Assembly (NCBI GenBank): GCA_902767465.1
Contig: CACXHM010000184.1
Span: forward strand, 1-12,138
Length of the DNA: 12,138 bases
Source of the DNA: an uncultured Bacteroidia bacterium
GTDB lineage: Bacteria; Bacteroidota; Bacteroidia; Bacteroidales; UBA932
Reading direction: 5' to 3'
Shown: positions 6,218-12,138 of the stretch, in pieces
Numbering within the stretch: the first letter of the stretch is position 1
How the letters are laid out: each line of letters begins with the position of its first letter
Notes under the pieces: generated by a model
Databases searched by the model: none
What the model saw: only the letters and a program-made list of their open reading frames with translations
Told to the model about the DNA's origin: nothing
Program-made: the position numbers and the translations under genes

Positions 6218-8374
6218 ATGCATGTGCTGAAATTCGGTGGAAGTTCCGTAGCGAACGCCACCAATATTTCCAGGGTTCTGGACATAGTTGCAAAAGCCGC
6301 CCGAAAAGACAGGGTGGTGCTGGTGTGCTCTGCCATTTCCGGATGCACCGATGCCCTGCTCGACCTTGCCCGAACCGACAGAGACAGCGCGGAGAGGCAA
6401 GTCTTGCTCGACAGCCTTCTCGCAAGGCACGAAGACATTATCCGGCGTCTGTTTACGGGCGAGGAGCGCGAAAAAGTATCGGCAAGGATAGTAGAACTGT
6501 TTGGAAAACTCGCTGCAGCTCCGGAAGACGAGATGGTAACCTTCGGAGAATTGTTTTCTACGACAATCATCGCCGAAAAGCTGTCCTGCGAGGGATTCCG
6601 CACCAAATGGCTTGATTCACGAATACTCGTAATCAAAGACAACCAGACCCTTACATATAACAATATTTCGACGGCCATAGCGCTTGAGCCGCAGGTGCAG
6701 GTTTTCGTTGCCCCCGGATTCATTGCCAGCGAATATAACGGCAAACATACCACCCTTGGACGCGGTGGTTCCGACTTCAGCGCCGCTCTGTATGCGGCAG
6801 CCGTCAAAGCCTCCCGTCTGGAAATATGGACAGATGTGCCGGGAATGATGACAGCCAATCCCAAGGTGGTTCCGTCAGCGCGGACTATCCCGAAGATGAG
6901 CTGGCAGACCGCCCTCGACATGGCCTCGCACGGTGCAAAAGTGCTCTATGCACCAACCGTCGCACCCGCGATGGAAGAAGGCATAGCAATACACATACTC
7001 AACACCTTTGAACCGGACAACCCCGGAACGGTAATTTCCGGAAACACATCCGGCGGACCGGCGGAATGGATGGGGGTTACCAGCGTGGACGATACTCTCA
7101 CGTCCGAATCCTTGATCTGCCTGGTAAGCAGCGGTCATATCAATGGGGAGACCGCTTGTGAGCGAACAGAAGATTGTCTAAAAAAAGCCGGAATCAAGAC
7201 CCTCGGGTGTTCTTCGGACGGCACAAACATCTACGCCACCGTACGTCTGGCAGTGATTAAAGAAGCACTCGCAGCCATTCACCGTGAGTTCTTCGAAACA
7301 AGCCAAAGCAGCACTGTGAACATCTATATCGCCGGACGCGGTGCTGTTGGAAAATCTCTGATAAACCTTATTGAAGAGACCTCCGGCCGCATTGCCGAGA
7401 GGACGGGAAAGATACTGCACATAGCCGGCACCGCCGACAGCCGCAGTTTTTCCATTACCGGGACTTCCGACGTTTCTCAGGATTATTCCGATGTCATTCC
7501 GGACCTTGCCGGGAATCACGCCCAGTCTTTTTGCGAAGCAATCCGGGCATCCGCACCGAGGGGCAGCATTTTTGTGGATGTCACAAACAGCGAAACCATC
7601 AGCAAAGAATATGTCGGGCTGCTTCGGGAGGGCATCAACATTGTGAGTTCCAACCGACGTGCCCTTGCAGTGCCCTTCGTGGAATATGCTGCAATGCAGG
7701 CCGCAGCACGGGAGAACGGAGTTTTCCTGCGTTACGAAACCACAGTCGGTTCCGCGCTCCCCATGTTGGAGAGTATCGCGGCAGGAGCAAATTCCAGCGA
7801 TGAAATCCTGTCGATAGAGGCCATTGTGAGCTGCACCCTCAACCGGATCCTCAGCTCATACGGAAAGACCTCCGGGAGTTTCGCGCAGATTGTACGCAAA
7901 GCGCAGGAAGACGGTCTTACCGAGCCGGATCCCAGAATGGACCTCAGCGGCAGGGAGGCCCTTAGAAAACTCCTCATTCTCGCCCGCGAAGCAGGTGTCC
8001 CGCTTGAGGAGGAAGATGTGCGAATCACACCGGTGGTGGGCCCGGATTATTTCGGAATCCCCTTGGAAGAATTCTATGCAAAACTGGAAGATGCCGAGCC
8101 GGAATTCAAGGCGCGCGAAGATGAGGCTGACTCAAGAAAATGCCGCCAACGCTTCGTCGCTACACTCGAAAAAGATCCTTCCGGCCCGCACGGGTACAAG
8201 GCATCCATCGAAGTCCGCCTGGTCGATGAAAGCCACCCGGCCTACCGCATCACCGGCACCGAAAACGCCATTATCATACGCAGCGCATATCACCCCTATC
8301 CGCTTCTCATCCAGGGTCCCGGCGAAGGTGCAAGGCTTGCTGCATCGAGCGTACTAAACGATATACTGAAATGA
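6218..8374 (+). CDS. thrA: Bifunctional aspartokinase/homoserine dehydrogenase ThrA
   Basis: The kinase phosphorylates aspartate. The dehydrogenase reduces aspartate semialdehyde to homoserine. The kinase domain (1-275) starts KFGGSS and contains FGELFST (109-115), GRGGSDFSAA (181-190), WTDVPGMMTANP (204-215) and HGAKVLYAPT (238-247). A regulatory stretch of only about 85 residues (284-365) follows, enough for one ACT domain, where ThrA proteins normally have two. The dehydrogenase domain starts at IYIAGRGAVGKS (369-380). Several usually invariant positions differ: NK is NR at 479-480, SGTLNYI reads SCTLNRI at 538-544, and the catalytic-region GxD reads GRE at 578-580. D575 and K584 are kept. 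The protein has 718 residues, against about 810-820 for typical homologues. ATG 6218 is chosen because KFGGSS follows at once. The stop overlaps the next start (ATGA). Confidence 0.93.
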   Translation: MHVLKFGGSSVANATNISRVLDIVAKAARKDRVVLVCSAISGCTDALLDLARTDRDSAERQVLLDSLLARHEDIIRRLFTGEEREKVSARIVELFGKLAAAPEDEMVTFGELFSTTIIAEKLSCEGFRTKWLDSRILVIKDNQTLTYNNISTAIALEPQVQVFVAPGFIASEYNGKHTTLGRGGSDFSAALYAAAVKASRLEIWTDVPGMMTANPKVVPSARTIPKMSWQTALDMASHGAKVLYAPTVAPAMEEGIAIHILNTFEPDNPGTVISGNTSGGPAEWMGVTSVDDTLTSESLICLVSSGHINGETACERTEDCLKKAGIKTLGCSSDGTNIYATVRLAVIKEALAAIHREFFETSQSSTVNIYIAGRGAVGKSLINLIEETSGRIAERTGKILHIAGTADSRSFSITGTSDVSQDYSDVIPDLAGNHAQSFCEAIRASAPRGSIFVDVTNSETISKEYVGLLREGINIVSSNRRALAVPFVEYAAMQAAARENGVFLRYETTVGSALPMLESIAAGANSSDEILSIEAIVSCTLNRILSSYGKTSGSFAQIVRKAQEDGLTEPDPRMDLSGREALRKLLILAREAGVPLEEEDVRITPVVGPDYFGIPLEEFYAKLEDAEPEFKAREDEADSRKCRQRFVATLEKDPSGPHGYKASIEVRLVDESHPAYRITGTENAIIIRSAYHPYPLLIQGPGEGARLAASSVLNDILK
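7493..7516. repeat. Palindromic repeat-like element inside thrA (copy B)
   Basis: GTCATTCC...GGGAAT (7493-7516) is, on the minus strand, ATTCCCG...AAGGTC...GGAATGAC. That matches the remembered dispersed-repeat form at 20 of 24 positions and copy A in aroB at 16 of 24. It is read in frame as VIPDLAGN (residues 426-433) within a variable part of the homoserine dehydrogenase domain. The region is about the same length as in homologues, so chance similarity is possible. Confidence 0.3.
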
Positions 8375-9234
8375 AACTGCTGGTAGAATGCGGTGCAACC
8401 AAGTCAGACTGGACCGTCCTCGACTCCGGAAATGTCCGCTACACATTTAAAACGGAAGGGCTCAATTTTTCTTCCGGGGAGGATGGTTTTATCGGCCGCA
8501 CCCTGGAACAGGGCATTCTGAAGACTCTGGACGCCTGCGACGGACAGACACCGGACGAAGTATTTTTCTATGCTGCGGGCCTGTTTGCATCAGATGACGA
8601 AAGTTCCCCCTGCAGCAAGTTACGAAAACGTCTGGCCGCATATTTCCCAGCCGCCAGGACAGAACTCGCAGATGACCTTCTGGCTGCCGCCAGGTCTGTC
8701 TGCGGAAACAATCAGGGAATCGCATGCATACTCGGCACCGGATCCAACACATGCCTTTTCAATGGCAGCAGAATAGTCAGGAAAATTCCTTCCGGAGGTT
8801 TTATCCTTGGAGATGAGGGCAGCGCATCTGCTTTGGGAAGGGTATTCATTTCCGATTACATCAAAGGGCTTGTGCCCGAATGCGTGGCTCTCGCCTTTGA
8901 AGAGAAGTACGACATGTCCTATGCCTCCCTGGTACAAAAAATCTACCATGGCGCGTCTCCGGCCGGATTTCTGGGCAGCCTGGCCCCGGACATCCTTGCA
9001 TTTTATGGCGAAAACCATTACATGACCCATCTGGTTGACAGCAATTTCCGCGCTTTCATCGACCGCAGCCTGAAACCATTGCTGTCGGAAAAAGTCCCAA
9101 TCGGCGTAGTTGGCAGCTTCGGATGGGCCTGCCGCAGTATCATCTCTGAAATTGGAAAACAGGAAGGGGTGGAGTTCGCCCGATTCACAGCCTCCCCGTC
9201 CGCAGGTCTTATCGATTATCACAAACAGGCATAA
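8371..9234 (+). CDS. BadF/BadG/BcrA-type ATPase, probable N-acetylglucosamine kinase
   Basis: This 287-residue cytoplasmic protein of the actin/hexokinase fold is likely a sugar kinase. The phosphate-1 motif is ECGATKSDW (6-14), where relatives have GGTKTDW. Phosphate-2 is LGTGSN (121-126), followed by SGGFILGDEGSA (141-152), a motif typical of GlcNAc-kinase-like members. VVGSFGW (247-252) marks the adenosine-side loop. An Asp in ADDLLAAA (100-107) is the likely catalytic base. The length agrees with Bacteroidota members of the family, for which GlcNAc or a related amino sugar is the usual substrate. The substrate here is inferred. The start overlaps the thrA stop by 4 bases (ATGA), so the two are co-transcribed and probably translationally coupled, although no shared pathway is obvious. 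Confidence 0.83.
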   Translation: MKLLVECGATKSDWTVLDSGNVRYTFKTEGLNFSSGEDGFIGRTLEQGILKTLDACDGQTPDEVFFYAAGLFASDDESSPCSKLRKRLAAYFPAARTELADDLLAAARSVCGNNQGIACILGTGSNTCLFNGSRIVRKIPSGGFILGDEGSASALGRVFISDYIKGLVPECVALAFEEKYDMSYASLVQKIYHGASPAGFLGSLAPDILAFYGENHYMTHLVDSNFRAFIDRSLKPLLSEKVPIGVVGSFGWACRSIISEIGKQEGVEFARFTASPSAGLIDYHKQA

Positions 9235-9235
9235 T

Positions 9236-10390
9236 ATGGATAACGAAAAAAGCATTGACAAACTTGCACGGACAGCCCTGATAATCGGGGGGCTGGCGGT
9301 TGGCGGGGTGCTATGCTGGTATTTCCGCAGCATATTGGCTTATATTGCAGCGGCATTCGTCGTGTCGCTGGTAGGCCAGCCTGTTATGGGATTGCTGCGA
9401 CGCATCAAAATAAAAGGAAAAAGCGCTCCAGATGCCCTGCTTGCGGCCCTGACGATTATTCTGATAGCAGCCGGAGCGGTGCTTGTCATTACCAGAGTCA
9501 TCCCCTTCGTGTCGGGGATCATCCGCGACGCTTCCATCCTCAACAACAGCGGCGCCATCAGCGACCGCAGCATACTGGACAAAATAAACGTTTGGATAAT
9601 AAGCGTCTGCCCATGGGTCGGTGAAGACTTTGACGGTGTACGCCTGATTATCGAAAAACTGTCAAACCTCACCAACCTCTCCGCAGTACCGGGTCTGATA
9701 GGATCTGTAGCATCTGCAGTAGCCGGCATTACGGTAGGAACCTTCTCGGTGATCTTCATCTCTTTCTTCTTCATAAAAGATGAAGGTCTGTTCGGCCGCA
9801 TCGTTGGTGCGTTGGTTCCCGATAAGATAGAAGAAAGGGTTGGCCGGACAGTACTCGATATCGAGAGGCTCCTTTCAAGATATTTTGTCGGTCTTCTTAT
9901 CGAGATTTTCGGGGTTGCACTGCTGGATTGCCTCGGGCTGTGGCTGATAACAGGTATAGGCTTCAATTACGCCATCGGCATCGCCATCATTGCAGGACTT
10001 CTGAACGTAATTCCATACGTAGGGCCGCTTATTGGGGAAATCATAGGAGTTGTGCTATGCGTCATCCTCAAATACGGCACCGGGGCCGGACTGGACGTAA
10101 ATATCTGGCTGTTCGCACTTATTGTATTGGGAGTCATGCTGGCCGTACAGCTGGTAGATAACTTTGTGTATCAGCCACTTATCTATTCCACCAGCATCAA
10201 GGCCAATGCCTTGGAAATATTCATAGTGCTGCTGGTGGCAGGAAGGATAGGAGGCATTACCGGACTGTTCATTGCAATACCTTCCTACACGGTCATCCGT
10301 GTAATAGCGAGCCGTTTCTTCTACAATTTCAAGCCCATCCGGAGACTTATTCCGGACGTGGAAAACGAGAACACCGACGCTTTAGTGTAG
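9236..10390 (+). CDS. AI-2E family transporter (PF01594-type membrane protein)
   Basis: This 384-residue polytopic inner-membrane protein has hydrophobic segments at about 12-30, 32-52, 68-88, 160-182, 215-240, 245-280, 290-308 and 325-360. It has the hallmarks of the AI-2E exporter/UPF0118 family: NVIPYVGPLIGE (257-268), QLVDNFVYQPLI (305-316) and GRIGGITGLFIAIP (336-349). Members have been linked to autoinducer export or to Na+/H+ antiport, and the sequence does not decide the substrate here. The start is one base after the upstream stop. An in-frame extension upstream into the kinase gene is ignored because it would add unrelated polar sequence before the first membrane segment. Confidence 0.9.
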   Translation: MDNEKSIDKLARTALIIGGLAVGGVLCWYFRSILAYIAAAFVVSLVGQPVMGLLRRIKIKGKSAPDALLAALTIILIAAGAVLVITRVIPFVSGIIRDASILNNSGAISDRSILDKINVWIISVCPWVGEDFDGVRLIIEKLSNLTNLSAVPGLIGSVASAVAGITVGTFSVIFISFFFIKDEGLFGRIVGALVPDKIEERVGRTVLDIERLLSRYFVGLLIEIFGVALLDCLGLWLITGIGFNYAIGIAIIAGLLNVIPYVGPLIGEIIGVVLCVILKYGTGAGLDVNIWLFALIVLGVMLAVQLVDNFVYQPLIYSTSIKANALEIFIVLLVAGRIGGITGLFIAIPSYTVIRVIASRFFYNFKPIRRLIPDVENENTDALV

Positions 10391-10396
10391 ATTGCC

Positions 10397-12138
10397 ATGA
10401 AAAGAATCATTCTCTTGCTGATGCTGGCAACGGCTTTGCCGCATGCTGTATTTGCCCAGGATTACGACGTATATCTCTGCATAGGACAGAGCAATATGGC
10501 GGGCCGGGGAGACATGATCCCCGGCGATGACTCGGTGCTGGAAGGCGTATTCCTGCTCGATTCACTTGGCGTGCCGGTTCCCGCTAAAGCCCCTTTGAAC
10601 ATTTACTCCACCATAAGAAAAAAGGCCCGGATGCAGGGCATAAATCCAGCCTGGTCCTTTTCGCAGAAGATGCACAAGGCGACAGGACGTCCGATATTGC
10701 TGGTGGTTAACGCCAAGGGAGGCACCGGAATCGACCTGTGGATGAAAGATGCCCCCTGTGATACCTTTCGCATCAAACAGGGAGACGACGCATGGCTGGA
10801 CGGGAAACCGACGCCTCAGTTCTATTCGGAAGCGGTACGCCGCACCCGCCAGGCCTTGCAGTTCGGACAACTCAAAGGCATTCTTTGGCATCAGGGAGAG
10901 GCGGACTCGGGAAACGAGAAAAGGCGGGATGCCTATATTCAGAAACTTTCCGGTATGGTCGCCTCTTTAAGGAAAGACCTTGACGCTCCGGATGTGCCGT
11001 TCGTGGCCGGAGAAACCTGTCATCACGGCCTTGGCGAAAACATCAACCCGACTCTCAACCAGATTCCTTATTTTATTCCAAAATCTTTTTGCGTGAGTTC
11101 AGACGGCCTTGGCATGAGGGTTGACAAGGTGCACTTTACCCGCGAAGCCCAAATTGAACTGGGAAAGCGCTATGCAGATGCTTTTCTCGACAAGAGTTTC
11201 GACACTCCCCAATGTTTTGTAAAAGCACGCAATCCGTTTCTGCACCAATGGATAATGTATCCGTCCCGCACACTGGAAAGCATCGGATTGAAAGACACCG
11301 CAGAAGACAAGGTCAATAAATATGGCAGTTGGGCGAAAGGCCCGCGATTCCAGGCAACCGGCTTTTTCTACGTCAGGGAATACAAGGGTAACTGGATAAT
11401 GGTGGATCCGGCAGGAAGAATGCATGTAGAGGCCTCGGTAGTGAATGTCCGTCCCGGCAACGGAAAGACTCAGAAAGACTGGTTCAACACACGTTACGGC
11501 AACCTTGACAACTGGCGCAACAAGGTCCCACGCGAACTTCTGGACCTTGGATTCAACGGATCTGCCGCATGGTCGGACCCCGCCATGGCAGCGAGGTTCA
11601 ACGGCACCTATGACAAACAGAAATTCACCTACTATATCTTCTTCGGACTCATGTCGGGCTATGCAAAGGAACTTAACGTGGCCCGCAGTCTCCCGGGACA
11701 TACCGGCTACCCCGGCGACTGCATCATGGTTTTCGATCCCGGCTTCGAACGCTACTGCGACAAGAAGATAAGGACGGCTGTCTCAAAACTCTCTGACGAC
11801 CCATGCCTTATCGGATATTTCTCCGATAACGAGATGCCCCTGGGCAAAGCCAATCTGGAAGGCTATCTGAGCCTGCCTGAGACCGATTATGGCCGGCAGG
11901 AAGCGGAAAGGTGGCTGAAGGCTAAAGGCGTTGAACGGTCGGGAATAACGGATGAACTCAGGGAGGAGTTCGCAGGTCATGTGGCACAGACTTATTTCAG
12001 CACCGTGCTGCGGGTTCTCCGCCGCTACGACAAGAACCATATCTACCTGGGCTGCCGCTTCCACCAGCCCGTGTTTGAAGAAAAAGAAGTTATCAAGGCC
12101 GCAGGCATGTACTGTGATATTGTCACGTACAACTACTA
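10397..12138 (+). CDS. Secreted SASA-type esterase fused to a GH-A-like glycoside hydrolase (partial)
   Basis: The frame is open for 580 codons and runs off the right edge. A signal peptide (MKRIILLLMLATALPHAVFA) is likely cut before Q21. Residues 25-265 form an SGNH/SASA carbohydrate esterase: the nucleophile S32 in IGQSNMAGRG, the glycine block NAKGGT (105-110), WHQGEAD (164-170), and the Asp/His pair in DKVHFT (D243, H246). After about residue 315 a second domain begins with TGFFYVREYKGNWIMVDPAG, a form typical of agarase-like (GH50-related) enzymes. It contains VFDPGFERYCDKK (445-457) and GYFSDNEMP (473-481), where N478-E479 fits the clan GH-A acid/base. The nucleophile Glu would lie beyond the window. 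The protein probably removes acetyl or other ester groups and cleaves glycosidic bonds in an acylated polysaccharide. The family of the second domain is tentative. It lies 6 bases after the previous gene. Confidence 0.8.
   Translation, partial: MKRIILLLMLATALPHAVFAQDYDVYLCIGQSNMAGRGDMIPGDDSVLEGVFLLDSLGVPVPAKAPLNIYSTIRKKARMQGINPAWSFSQKMHKATGRPILLVVNAKGGTGIDLWMKDAPCDTFRIKQGDDAWLDGKPTPQFYSEAVRRTRQALQFGQLKGILWHQGEADSGNEKRRDAYIQKLSGMVASLRKDLDAPDVPFVAGETCHHGLGENINPTLNQIPYFIPKSFCVSSDGLGMRVDKVHFTREAQIELGKRYADAFLDKSFDTPQCFVKARNPFLHQWIMYPSRTLESIGLKDTAEDKVNKYGSWAKGPRFQATGFFYVREYKGNWIMVDPAGRMHVEASVVNVRPGNGKTQKDWFNTRYGNLDNWRNKVPRELLDLGFNGSAAWSDPAMAARFNGTYDKQKFTYYIFFGLMSGYAKELNVARSLPGHTGYPGDCIMVFDPGFERYCDKKIRTAVSKLSDDPCLIGYFSDNEMPLGKANLEGYLSLPETDYGRQEAERWLKAKGVERSGITDELREEFAGHVAQTYFSTVLRVLRRYDKNHIYLGCRFHQPVFEEKEVIKAAGMYCDIVTYNY

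Larger units (their letters stand above)
6127..6220. repeat. Mirrored asd/thrA leader inverted repeat
   Basis: The left arm (6127-6151) and right arm (6197-6220) are reverse complements except for one short internal stretch (TTGG against CCG). Each arm runs from the promoter -7 region through a perfect 10-bp palindrome TTTGTACAAA (6141-6150 and 6198-6207), then GAAAAAGT, to the start codon of its own gene. The axis falls on the TTGCAA palindrome at 6172-6177. Both transcripts would therefore start with nearly the same leader. This could be a paired operator for a shared regulator, or a duplicated translation-start region rich in A residues. Confidence 0.75.

Noticed and set aside
1..12138. 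CRISPR arrays, insertion sequences, phage or defence genes
   Set aside because: No regularly spaced repeats, transposase or integrase motifs, or toxin-antitoxin-like pairs were seen. The tRNA edge shows no duplicated attachment site inside the window.

Overview
The window looks like chromosomal DNA from a member of the Bacteroidales (Bacteroidota), perhaps an uncultured gut or rumen lineage with moderately high GC. The evidence is the promoters, which fit the Bacteroidota pattern (TTTG or TTGC, about 18-19 bases, then TAnnTTTG); the absence of strong Shine-Dalgarno sites; A-rich leaders before start codons; and protein families typical of the phylum, such as a fused aspartokinase-homoserine dehydrogenase and a SASA-type esterase joined to a glycoside hydrolase. 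This placement is an inference.

Layout: a tRNA-Leu(CAA) lies on the minus strand at the left edge (2-86), with its own promoter at 141-170. Divergent from it is a tightly packed plus-strand block (195-5025): aroB (3-dehydroquinate synthase), radA (recombination ATPase), a secreted calcineurin-like phosphoesterase and an M20 metallohydrolase. Each gene overlaps the next by 1, 8 and 14 bases. This block converges on asd (aspartate-semialdehyde dehydrogenase, minus strand, 5068-6129).

The 88-base gap between asd and thrA holds two divergent promoters whose -33 elements share a TTGCAA core. Their leaders are near-identical mirror images, so the two aspartate-pathway genes look co-regulated. A second tight plus-strand block starts at thrA (6218-8374) and continues with a BadF/GlcNAc-kinase-like ATPase, an AI-2E-family membrane protein, and a secreted SASA esterase/glycoside hydrolase that runs off the right edge.

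The enzymes of asd and thrA carry aspartate to aspartyl phosphate, then aspartate semialdehyde, then homoserine, feeding Lys/DAP, Thr and Met. aroB belongs to the shikimate pathway. The other genes look like operon passengers. Most of the content is housekeeping and I found no new defence or mobile system. The points worth a second look are the mirrored asd/thrA control region, the shortened and diverged ThrA, palindromic repeat-like sequences translated inside aroB and thrA, and the esterase-glycosidase fusion at the edge.
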